Shown: in pieces, positions 1-5,906 of the stretch
Numbering within the stretch: position 1 is the first letter of the stretch
How the letters are laid out: each line of letters starts with the position of its first letter
Assembly: GCA_019313735.1 (NCBI GenBank)
Contig: JAFDAR010000117.1
Span: 1 to 6,223, forward strand
Direction: 5' to 3'
Length of the DNA: 6,223 nt
Source: Deltaproteobacteria bacterium
GTDB lineage: Bacteria > Desulfobacterota > Syntrophia > Syntrophales > UBA2210
Made by a program: the position numbers and the translations under genes
The notes under the pieces: model-generated
Told to the model about the DNA's origin: nothing
The model's input: the letters and a program-made list of their open reading frames with translations, nothing else
The model's database searches: none

Positions 1-1337
1 AATTCATAGCCCTCAACAGACTCTATGAGTTTCCGGGGTTCTTCATGGATATCCAGCACACGTTTCAGGTGACATGAATCATGGTAAGTGATCTTTATCG
101 CATCGGCCTTTGTGGCTGCTTTTTTCAGGCGGCCTGTCTTATCATATTCACGGGCGACGAAGAAGCAAAACTCTTGCATCTTGTCCGCCATACTTTTTGC
201 CCGTACCTTCCATTCCGGATCATCCTCAAACAGATGAGGGTAGTCGCGAATCTGTTCGACACCTGTAGGGCATGCACAGATGATGACGTCGATATCGAGA
301 TCCTCAAATGCCTCTATGTTGTTCATTGCGATCTTCTTTGTATGCTCGACATCTCCGGTAGCCGACACTGGCTTTCCGCAACACCCCTGTCCGTCAGGGT
401 AAACAACCTCCATCTTGAGGTCCTGGATGACCTTGATTACGCTCTCTCCGGTTTCCGGGAAAACAAAATCCATTGTGCAGCCGCTGAAAAAACCAACTCG
501 TTTTACAGGCTTTTCAATCTTTTTTATTACTTTATCGATACGATCACGAAGCGGAACGTTCGCTATGGACGGAAGACTGCGGTCTTTGGTCATTCCCGCG
601 AGGAAGAAGGGCAGGTGGCGCACCAGGCCTTCCGACGTGAAAGGTTTCTGGGCGATGGAAGCCGCGCGCAAAAGGCCGTGAAACAACCGCCTGTTTGTCA
701 TGACATTGAATATCTTATCCATTACAAAGGGCAGGCCATGTTCTTTGACCGACCGCCTGCGCAGTTCTTCTATGAGGCCTGGGATATCGATCATTCCCGG
801 GCATACCGTGGTGCATTTGCGGCACCCGATACACAGCTCGTTAAAATCCTCAAACTCTTCCATGCCGCTCATGAAAGCAGTCAGGATGGTCCCTATCCCC
901 CCCGCGTAAGTGTGCCCCCCGTATACATGCCCCCCGACAAGCGCATAAACTGGACAGACATTAAGACAGGATCCGCACCGTATGCACTGATATATCTCTT
1001 TAAAGGTATCGTCATGGGCGGCGGCGAGTCGCCCGTTGTCGAGGAGGATGTAATGTACCTCCTTTTCATCTTCCTCCCATCTGCCCTTCCTTTTGACCAT
1101 GACAGGCGTAGGCCCGGATATTATGCTCATGTAGCTTGTCATGAGCTGAGCTGTCGCGCCCCTGGGGAGGAGTCGCAGGATGGGGGTTGCGTCTCTCAAT
1201 GTGGGGATGAGTTTTTCGTACCCTATGATAACGACATGAATGCGCGGGAGTGTCGTGACGAGCCTGGCATTTCCCTCATTCGTTACGAGACCGATGGCCC
1301 CGTTTTCGGCAATACCAAAATTGGCCCCTGTTATTCC
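1..1337 (-). pseudogene. ldhH: L-lactate dehydrogenase large subunit LdhH, 3' part (half LUD, ferredoxin, CCG), out of frame with its 5' part
   Basis: I translated the minus strand in the frame whose codons begin at 1337, 1334 and so on, and found no stop down to position 1, so the gene runs off the window. It begins inside the LUD domain at GITGANFG. The signature NEGNARLVTTLP follows, then two ferredoxin-type motifs: C-x2-C-x2-C-x3-CP at 954-986 and C-x2-C-x2-C-x3-CP at 801-833. A CCG (cysteine-rich) domain comes next, with SGC at 477-485, GCCGKP at 369-386 and YHDSCHLKR at 60-86. This order is that of LdhH, a fusion of LutB and LutA in which the Fe-S clusters and CCG modules carry electrons from lactate oxidation towards quinone. 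The closing CCG motif of the second module lies beyond the window. The part upstream (1331-1840) is in another frame, so this piece has no proper start of its own. The first in-frame ATG is near 1142, past the LUD remnant. Domain identity is firm; the exact symbol comes from family recall. Confidence 0.85.
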
Positions 1338-1840
1338 CGGGAGAAATATTCAGAGACCTGATAGCGATTCAGATGTATGGCGGGCAGGACCATGTGGGAG
1401 GGTTTATGGCCAGCCAGAGAAATAATCCATTCGCCTAAATCCGTTTCCTTGACCTCGATGCCGGCTCCTTCAAGGGCCGGATTAAGATCCACCTCTTCCG
1501 AGGCCATCGATTTCGACTTAACGATGCCTTTGACGCCTCTTTTCCCGCAGAGATCCAGAATATATTTTTTGAGATCATCCCCCGTCTTTGCCCTGAATAC
1601 CTTGACGCCGCGCTTTGTTGCCTCCTTTTCGAACCTGTCGGCTAATTCTTCGATCCTTTCGACAGAGCCACGTTTCATTGATTTGAGGCTCTCACGAAGT
1701 GCATCCACATCTTCTACATTCTCAAGGGCCCTTTCGCGGGCCGGCGGGTATTCTTCCGCAAAACGCCCTAATGCGCTCCTCAACACATCATCATTCAGTT
1801 TTTCTTTTATTTCTCTTTTCAGATTGCGACGTTTCGACAT
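1331..1840 (-). pseudogene. ldhH: L-lactate dehydrogenase large subunit LdhH, 5' part (N-terminal LUD half), ends at a premature TAA
   Basis: This 169-residue reading frame is the N-terminal half of a LutB/YkgF-type LUD domain. It has a charged helical leader (residues 1-75), then KSKSMASEEV (108-117), ETDLGEWI (132-139) and HMVLPAIHLNRYQVSEYF (149-166), all in the usual order. The start is well supported. A GGAGG at 1850-1854 sits 9 nt before ATG, and the ATG overlaps the ldhG stop as TAATG, so translation is probably coupled. The protein ends at SRE-stop (TAA 1333-1331). The LUD domain resumes at once in another frame, at GITGANFG. Recalled LutB/YkgF proteins have about 30 residues between these points, ending in a helix like REDFLSAE. 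I therefore read this as an out-of-frame deletion of about 100 nt, or an assembly error. Alone, this half lacks all the cluster-binding cysteines and should be inactive. Confidence 0.88.
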
Positions 1841-2454
1841 TATGCCGCGCCTCCATCTGTCCCTTCATCAACGGCAATAATGACAAATCTGCCGGGACCA
1901 TGAACACCGATAGTCAAAACCCTCTCTATGTCGGCCGTGCGGCTGGGGCCCGTAATCCAGCTTATATATCCCTCTGTAAAGAATCCGGATATGATATCTA
2001 TCGCGTCTTCTATACCCGGAACAATGTTACGGCTTTCCATGAAGGCTATGTGCAGTGGGGGGAGAGAAGAGACAAGGCGGCTTTCGATAGCCAGCGCGTC
2101 CTGGCAGACGCTCCCGCACTCCGCGATTCCGAATTCGACGCCGGATATTCCTATATCGGCGGTACCGATATTTTCAGCTATATCGCCCTGTTCCGTATAG
2201 ACTGCGACACCATTATCTTTGAGTTCATTTACAATCCCGGATGCTTCAATAAGGGAACATGATACCAGTGCGACCGACTTTGCGCCCGTTTCCTTGACGA
2301 TATCGAGAATAATTTTCCCGGCTTCATCCGCTCTTTTTACGCGGAACACTTCGGTTGAAACATTCTTAGCGCGAAGCTCAAATTCCTCATACAGGTGACT
2401 GCCAAATTTGCCGGCAGGAAGTTTATCCTGCCAGTTATCGCAGGTTCGTTTCAC
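1840..2454 (-). CDS. ldhG: L-lactate dehydrogenase small subunit LdhG (LutC/YkgG-like LUD protein)
   Basis: A 204-residue single-domain LUD protein of the LutC/YkgG type, the small partner of the LdhGH/LutABC lactate-oxidising complex in the cytoplasm. Visible family marks are DIGISGVEFGIAECGS (100-115, the LUD core), SSLPPLHI (129-136) and the C-terminal signature ITGPSRTADIERVLTIGVHG (167-186). The length is normal for the family. I take GTG at 2454 as the start: a TGA lies 21 nt upstream in the same frame, no in-frame ATG lies between, and a GGGGG run sits 9 nt before it as a weak binding site. The stop overlaps the ldhH start (TAATG), and the gene order small-then-large is the one I recall from sulfate reducers. 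The region upstream has been disturbed by a mobile element, so the native promoter may be lost. I see no clear -10/-35 pair between 2455 and 2582. The gene itself appears intact. Confidence 0.9.
   Translation of the reverse strand: MKRTCDNWQDKLPAGKFGSHLYEEFELRAKNVSTEVFRVKRADEAGKIILDIVKETGAKSVALVSCSLIEASGIVNELKDNGVAVYTEQGDIAENIGTADIGISGVEFGIAECGSVCQDALAIESRLVSSLPPLHIAFMESRNIVPGIEDAIDIISGFFTEGYISWITGPSRTADIERVLTIGVHGPGRFVIIAVDEGTDGGAA
1850..1854 (-). promoter_or_regulatory. Ribosome binding site of ldhH
   Basis: GGAGG on the minus strand lies 9 nt before the ldhH ATG (1840-1838), inside the last codons of ldhG. Together with the TAATG overlap it fixes the ldhH start and suggests translational coupling to ldhG. 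Confidence 0.75.
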
Positions 2455-2582
2455 GATCCCTGTCCCCCGATTTCATCCTTATTTACCAGAGCCTGTGACC
2501 AAACCAGAGGTTCAGGCCAGCCGTGCTTTTGCGCAACCTGCGGCACGGTAAAATCTTTCAATAAATCGCTATTAGGGAAAGA
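2451..2582 (-). pseudogene. Short remnant ORF between the mobile element and ldhG
   Basis: On the minus strand one frame stays open from the inner side of the element end to a TGA at 2453-2451. That TGA overlaps the ldhG start codon as GTGA. The peptide of about 43 residues contains DLLKDFTVPQVAQKHGWPEP followed by LVWSQAL. It reads like real coding sequence and has no start codon of its own near the element. From memory it resembles an internal stretch (HGWPEP-x-VW) of ParB/DNA-methylase-type proteins in Deltaproteobacteria, but I cannot check this. The last residues (IGGQGS) look like read-through into the ldhG leader. The likeliest reading is a leftover piece of a gene cut by rearrangement at the element. 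A chance open frame is the alternative. Confidence 0.3.
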
Positions 2583-2610
2583 GGGGACGACCTTAAATAT
2601 TCAAATAACT
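2583..2610 (+). repeat. Left terminal inverted repeat of the Y1 element
   Basis: It reads GGGGACGACCTTAAATA, then TTC, then AAATAACT on the plus strand. The same sequence with GTT in place of TTC occurs inverted at 3652-3679. The last base is shared with the transposase TGA stop (2612-2610). Confidence 0.8.
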
Positions 2611-3617
2611 CAGGCTTCCAGTTGAAGACCCCGTTCCTTCGCCATGCTCTCTCCTCGTTGAACCGCATAACTGACAGCGGCAGGCGTCATGTCAAATTTC
2701 CTCGCCAAATCCACCATAGGCATTCCCAATTCAACCACAGTCCAGTAGCAAAGTAAATCCCTGGCACGGACCCGGTCCTTTTGTCGCCCTCTTCCGGTTA
2801 TATAATCCTTTTCCACATGGAATAATATGGAGATCTTCTCAACAACCTTTTCAAAATCATAGCCCAGACTTTTGAGTTTATATTTCCGGGAAAATTGCTC
2901 TTCCGATTCAGAAAGTACATCACTTACAAAATCGCTCACCCCTAATATTCGTTGATCGCTCTTGATACGATCCTGTCCGCTCAGCCTCATCTTTTTGACT
3001 TCATCCCAACCACCAAGGCTTCTTATCAAACCGCCTCCTACCAGCTCAGGCCGCCGCCCCAGGGGAATGCCCTTTTTAACATAGGATTCATACCCCTTTC
3101 TCGCTTCACCAATCCTTCGTCCAAAAAAGCCTAAAACATAGTCAACATCCTGCCATTGCCTCTCTTTCTTCCCCATCAAGACGCTGTGCCCACTATAAGA
3201 ATAACGATCCAGTTCCTTCATATCAAACACAATTTTTGCCCTTAATGGATTCAAATGAATATACCGAACCAGTTCCTGCAAATAGGCATCTTCCTGGCAT
3301 ATAATGGACTTATATCTGTTTTGGAAAAGCTGCCCGTGGCGTTTGTGCCGCCTGTTATAAGATACCGCATATCCGGTAAGCAATCTTCTCATTAGAGCGG
3401 CAATCCCTGAGGGACCGCTTCTTAACAAAAAATGGGCGTGATTCGGTAAAAATGACCATGCGTAGCATTCGGTTTTGGTTTCAGGCAGGAGAACAGATAG
3501 CCGTTCAATGAAGTTTTCACGATCTTTATCATCATTGAATATCTTTCGGCGTTCTATTCCTCTGATCATAATATGATGCAAGAGGCCGGGAGTATCTATT
3601 CGGGCTATCCTAGGCAT
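2610..3617 (-). CDS. REP-type Y1 transposase (TnpA-REP family) with DnaA-like C-terminal domain
   Basis: A 335-residue HUH-superfamily transposase that should cut and rejoin single-stranded DNA through a 5'-phosphotyrosine link. The start MPRIARIDTPGLLHHIMIRG is the usual family N-terminus. The metal-binding HUH pair is H60-A-H62 in LPNHAHFL. The likely nucleophile is Y119 in RYIHLNPLRA, and HGQLFQNRYKS (94-104) is also typical. The C-terminal third (about 255-325: VVEKISILF, RARDLLCYW, DLARKFDMTPAAVSYAV) resembles the DnaA domain IV DNA-binding helix-turn-helix, a fusion known in this family, and probably recognises the element ends. All catalytic residues are present and the frame is intact, so the gene may be active. 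There is no Shine-Dalgarno sequence before the ATG. A near-consensus promoter ends 6 nt before it, so a leaderless transcript is likely. Confidence 0.93.
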   Translation of the reverse strand: MPRIARIDTPGLLHHIMIRGIERRKIFNDDKDRENFIERLSVLLPETKTECYAWSFLPNHAHFLLRSGPSGIAALMRRLLTGYAVSYNRRHKRHGQLFQNRYKSIICQEDAYLQELVRYIHLNPLRAKIVFDMKELDRYSYSGHSVLMGKKERQWQDVDYVLGFFGRRIGEARKGYESYVKKGIPLGRRPELVGGGLIRSLGGWDEVKKMRLSGQDRIKSDQRILGVSDFVSDVLSESEEQFSRKYKLKSLGYDFEKVVEKISILFHVEKDYITGRGRQKDRVRARDLLCYWTVVELGMPMVDLARKFDMTPAAVSYAVQRGESMAKERGLQLEA

Positions 3618-3623
3618 GCCCGC

Positions 3624-3652
3624 AACATACGTCCAAATATACTTTCTGTCAA
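3624..3652 (-). promoter_or_regulatory. Putative sigma-70 promoter of the transposase, giving a leaderless mRNA
   Basis: Minus strand: TTGACA (3652-3647), a 17-nt spacer, then TATGTT (3629-3624). The -35 is perfect and the -10 matches four of six positions. The -10 ends 6 nt before the ATG, so transcription should start at or next to the A of the start codon. The -35 begins with the last base of the right inverted repeat. Confidence 0.6.
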
Positions 3653-3679
3653 GTTATTTAACTATTTAAGGTCGTCCCC
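3652..3679 (-). repeat. Right terminal inverted repeat of the Y1 element
   Basis: On the minus strand it reads GGGGACGACCTTAAATA, GTT, AAATAACT, matching the left repeat at 26 of 28 positions. One further G (3680) precedes it, then the stop codon of the ankyrin gene at 3686-3684. Confidence 0.8.
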
Positions 3680-3683
3680 CTTC

Positions 3684-4109
3684 TTACGAGACTTTCTGAT
3701 TTGCTCCAGCGTCCAGAAGTAGCCGGGCCATTTCTGAATGACCATGACCTGTTGCAACATGCAACGGAGTCGCACCCCGCGCTATCATCACCCAAGGCAC
3801 TTTCCCGAAGAACTCTTCTTGCCAGACCTGCGGATTGGGGCCAAGATGATTCGACGGAGGCCCCCCTCTCATTTGGGCATTCACATCAGCGCCAGCTTGC
3901 AGTAATAGATATGCCATCTCGTGGTTGTTGTTACGAGCCGCGAAGTGCAACGCGGTGTATCCGTGGTACTGCCGGTCCTTTGCGTTGACATCCGTGCCAC
4001 TTGCGAGTAGTCGCTTCAAGGTCCGCATGTTGCCGTCGGAGGCGGCACTGAAGAACTCTCTCTGCTGCTTTATGCGTCTAAAGAACAATGGCGACTCCTT
4101 TCCTTTCAT
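3684..4109 (-). CDS. Ankyrin-repeat protein, probable integron cassette gene
   Basis: A protein of 141 residues with three ankyrin repeats: a degenerate one at 17-49 (ending GTDVNAKD), a good one at 50-80 (GYTALHFAARNNNHEMAYLL, then AGADVNAQ) and a third at 111-139 (GATPLHVATGHGHSEMARLL, then DAGAN). A 30-residue insert rich in Pro, Asn and Trp separates repeats two and three. There is no signal peptide, so it is probably a cytosolic protein-binding module with unknown partner. It begins 9 nt after an attC-like palindrome, as cassette genes do. The ATG at 4109 has only a weak binding site. AGGAG followed after 6 nt by TTG (codon 8) is an alternative start. The protein stops just after the third repeat, 4 nt before a mobile element, so its natural 3' end and attC may have been lost. 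It looks richer in G+C than the neighbouring cassettes. Confidence 0.8.
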   Translation of the reverse strand: MKGKESPLFFRRIKQQREFFSAASDGNMRTLKRLLASGTDVNAKDRQYHGYTALHFAARNNNHEMAYLLLQAGADVNAQMRGGPPSNHLGPNPQVWQEEFFGKVPWVMIARGATPLHVATGHGHSEMARLLLDAGANQKVS

Positions 4110-4118
4110 TTTCCCAAA

Positions 4119-4177
4119 GCCGACCGTCGCAAATCAGCAGCGCGGTATTTCGGCTCCGCTGAATTTGGAGGTGAGGC
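4119..4177 (-). other. Degenerate attC-like site (59 nt) between the Trp-rich and ankyrin genes
   Basis: Minus strand, from GCCTCAC to GGTCGGC, exactly 59 nt. The arms pair as ACC/GGT, CAAAT/ATTTG, CAGC/GCTG and AGC/GCT. Bulges (T, GG) sit on the first arm, where attC extrahelical bases lie. The core is off consensus: CAC instead of AAC, and GGT instead of GTT. Its place, 13 nt after one stop and 9 nt before the next ATG, is what a cassette boundary requires. It may be a decayed site. Confidence 0.45.
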
Positions 4178-4189
4178 CTTATTTATTAT

Positions 4190-4696
4190 TCACCTCGAAT
4201 TGAATCCAATTAAAGCTCGCCAATTTACATGTGATCCAATATTTTTAAAGCATTCGAGATCAACCTTCAAACGACCGCCATGAAAATTATTTTCAAATTC
4301 CATCAATTCATTGAGGATGGTTTCGTATATTTCCTCTGAGGAATTCTCAGGCCAAAATGTTCGTTCGAAACCTTTTCCAATGAGTGAGATTTGACGATGT
4401 TTGGGCCATCTGAGAAGTCTCTTTGCGTTTGTGAACCAGAGGTCAGCTCGTATTTGTGAACCAGTTATAAATAAACGAAGCCAAGCCACCGCTTGGTTAA
4501 AATTCCATGGTGCACCATATCTTTCCCAAAAATCTTGCTCAGCAGATTCAACTACATGTCGTGATAAGCGATACCTCCCGCCATTTGGCCAGAGGGTATC
4601 GAGATGATTATTTAAATCTCTGTCATAATCAGCGTTAAATTTTTCCTGAGTACAACGATAGATTGGAATCTCAAAAAAGAATTTATCATCCTTCAT
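4190..4696 (-). CDS. Hypothetical Trp-rich protein, probable integron cassette gene
   Basis: A 168-residue soluble protein that I do not recognise. It has no signal peptide or membrane segment. It is rich in aromatic residues, with eight tryptophans (W36, 57, 64, 72, 87, 97, 115, 159). Possible local marks are GGRYRLSRHVVESAEQDFW (39-57) and the segment WFTNAKRLLRWPKHRQISLI (87-106), but no catalytic motif is evident. The start is good: AAGGA lies 8 nt before the ATG, and the ATG lies 18 nt after the end of an attC-like site. A second, degenerate attC-like palindrome follows the stop by 13 nt. This is the layout of a one-gene integron cassette, so the gene is likely acquired. It is moderately AT-rich. 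The coding call is firm; the function is unknown. Confidence 0.75.
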   Translation of the reverse strand: MKDDKFFFEIPIYRCTQEKFNADYDRDLNNHLDTLWPNGGRYRLSRHVVESAEQDFWERYGAPWNFNQAVAWLRLFITGSQIRADLWFTNAKRLLRWPKHRQISLIGKGFERTFWPENSSEEIYETILNELMEFENNFHGGRLKVDLECFKNIGSHVNWRALIGFNSR

Positions 4697-4714
4697 TTAT
4701 TATTCCTTATTGAG

Positions 4715-4845
4715 GCCGAACGGCGCGTTTCACCTGCCGGCGGTGGACAGCACTACCGTATTTAGTGTTTCGGAAATCCCGAATAATTCAAGCCTATATT
4801 AAACCGCACGACCCAGCCGGTCAGTTTGCAAACGCATGGTTAAAT
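4715..4845 (-). other. Probable attC recombination site (131 nt) after the HEPN-like gene
   Basis: Minus strand: ATTTAAC (4845-4839, fits RYYYAAC) to GTTCGGC (4721-4715, one mismatch to GTTRRRY). The first arm reads AACCATGCGTTTGCAAACTG then ACCGGC. The second reads GCCGGCAGGTGAAACGCG then CCGTT. They pair through AAC/GTT, GCGTTT/AAACGC and CCGGC/GCCGG, with extra bases on the first arm. The long middle stretch would be the variable terminal structure and holds small hairpins of its own (for example TTCGG/CCGAA). The site overlaps the stop codon of the gene before it, as is common in cassettes. Confidence 0.6.
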
Positions 4846-5304
4846 TTTTTCTTCAATTTTATCTATTTCCGCCTGAAGGTTCTCTTCAACCACTTTCACA
4901 AGAGATTCAATTTCGGAGACTCGTGAATCAAGTTTAGCATAATCATAGCTCCGAAAAGCCATGGGAAACCATTTTTGAGAAGCTGTGCTCCAGTTAGCAA
5001 CCTTTGGCCTGCGGTATGTATAGTCGGTATGTGCGAATAGTTGGTTCCTTAACTTGGTTAGGTCATCATGTAATCGACGAAGGTTTCTTGGAACCACCTT
5101 CTTTGTCAGTTTATGTTTAGGAATATCTTGCCCCTTATTGCCTGAGAAGGGGCGAGCATAGGACACAACAATATCTCTAAGGAGGCAATGTCGAACATCT
5201 TTGCGACGATACCGTTTTAGGACGCAAAGTGAATGCTTTGTTGACTCTAAATCTATGGAATAGAGCCTATAGAAATAATATTTTTCGATATCTGTATCTG
5301 TCAT
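4840..5304 (-). CDS. HEPN-like hypothetical protein, second gene of a probable two-gene cassette
   Basis: A 154-residue, mostly helical, basic protein. It carries RNQLFAH (R86 to H92) in the middle of a predicted helix-turn region, DLTKLRNQLFAHTDYTYRRP. This fits the R-x4-6-H motif of HEPN domains, many of which are RNases of toxin-antitoxin, abortive-infection or other defence systems. The C-terminus (125-154) is a charged helix, possibly coiled coil. I recall similar uncharacterised proteins beginning EKYYFYRLYSIDLEST, but I cannot name the family. The start ATG at 5304 lacks a good binding site. The gene follows the TPR gene by 57 nt with no attC between, so the two probably share a cassette and transcript. 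Its stop codon lies inside the next attC-like site. The HEPN assignment rests on one short motif and is tentative. Confidence 0.7.
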   Translation of the reverse strand: MTDTDIEKYYFYRLYSIDLESTKHSLCVLKRYRRKDVRHCLLRDIVVSYARPFSGNKGQDIPKHKLTKKVVPRNLRRLHDDLTKLRNQLFAHTDYTYRRPKVANWSTASQKWFPMAFRSYDYAKLDSRVSEIESLVKVVEENLQAEIDKIEEKI

Positions 5305-5361
5305 GTCCGCTACTTATTTATGTGGTGCACTTTGAATTTGAATCTACCCAGATAAACAATG

Positions 5362-5883
5362 TTAAGGACGAGTAAATTTTACTGATTCTTTAGATGCTAG
5401 GCCAGATGTTATTTGCAGAGCGGTCGATAGATTATTGTGAGCATCTAAGTAATCTTCTTTGTGCTTAATCGATTCTTTAAATTTTTCAATTGCTTCTTCA
5501 TATTTCTCGAGTCTTGCCAATGCGAGTCCCCAATTATTCCATACTTCTGAATAATCTGGTTTGTATCTAATGGCCTCTTTATATTTTTCAATCGCTTCTT
5601 CGTATTTTTTAAGCCTAACTAACGCAAGTCCCCAATTATTCCATGCTTCTGGATAGTCAGACTTGTATTTAATAGCCTCTTGATAATTTTCAATTGCTTC
5701 TTCTATTTTATTAAAATCTTTTTCTAGTATTAGACCGATATTATACAATGCATTGACATGAGATGGATTATATTCAATTGCTTCTCTAAATTTTTCCAGT
5801 GCCACTTGTTTGTTCCCTTGATCATAAAGCATTACGCCCTTACTAAATGCCATAATAGCCTTTAATCTTTTTAATATATTCAT
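5362..5883 (-). CDS. TPR-repeat protein, first gene of a probable two-gene cassette
   Basis: A 173-residue protein built of tetratricopeptide repeats, a helical scaffold for protein binding. From the chosen start, repeats lie at about 8-41, 42-77, 78-111 and 112-145, with a partial fifth (LDAHNNLSTAL). Repeats three and four both contain WNNWGLAL and YEEAIEK and are near copies. I chose the ATG at 5883 rather than the upstream ATG at 5955. The longer version would add 24 residues translated entirely from the attC site and its flank, whereas 5883 starts 23 nt after the attC end, as is normal for a cassette. No Shine-Dalgarno sequence precedes it, only a run of A. The gene is very AT-rich, unlike ldhG/ldhH. 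It lacks a signal peptide, so it should be cytosolic. Its partner is unknown, and the HEPN-like protein downstream is an obvious candidate. Confidence 0.82.
   Translation of the reverse strand: MNILKRLKAIMAFSKGVMLYDQGNKQVALEKFREAIEYNPSHVNALYNIGLILEKDFNKIEEAIENYQEAIKYKSDYPEAWNNWGLALVRLKKYEEAIEKYKEAIRYKPDYSEVWNNWGLALARLEKYEEAIEKFKESIKHKEDYLDAHNNLSTALQITSGLASKESVKFTRP
5449..5652 (-). repeat. Two tandem 102-nt units inside the TPR gene
   Basis: The codons for TPR three (5652-5551) and TPR four (5550-5449) are near copies at the DNA level. For example, GTCCCCAATTATTCCAT on the plus strand occurs at 5526 and again at 5628, exactly 102 nt (34 codons) apart. This points to a recent in-frame duplication of one repeat. 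Confidence 0.8.
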
Positions 5884-5906
5884 TTTTTTGTCGTAATGCC
5901 GTTTAA

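Larger units (their letters stand above)
2583..3679 (-). mobile_element. Single-gene HUH (Y1) transposable element with 28-nt terminal inverted repeats
   Basis: A unit of about 1.1 kb bounded by inverted repeats that begin GGGGACGACCTTAAATA on each inward-facing strand (2583-2610 and 3652-3679; 26 of 28 positions match). It contains only the transposase gene. The packing is tight. The gene's stop codon overlaps the left repeat (position 2610), and the -35 hexamer of its promoter begins at the inner end of the right repeat. I see no convincing target-site duplication, which is expected for HUH enzymes. The right side abuts the ankyrin gene stop (4 nt away) and the left side abuts an unrelated remnant ORF, so the insertion may have come with a rearrangement. 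Confidence 0.75.

Noticed and set aside
81..1361. Long plus-strand open frame (426 codons)
   Set aside because: It lies antisense to the ldhH 3' part, which carries recognisable LUD, ferredoxin and CCG motifs. The plus-strand peptide shows no family features. It is open because of the codon bias of the real gene.
1377..2262. Plus-strand open frames opposite ldhH and ldhG
   Set aside because: They are shadows of the two LUD genes. The peptides are low in information and have no supporting start sites.
2521..2548. Hairpin CCGTGC/GCACGG as a terminator
   Set aside because: Only six pairs with a 16-nt loop, no T-run in the minus direction, and it lies inside coding-like sequence.
2575..3690. 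Target-site duplication around the Y1 element
   Set aside because: The flanks (AAAGA on the left, CTTCT on the right) do not repeat directly, and HUH transposases do not normally create duplications.
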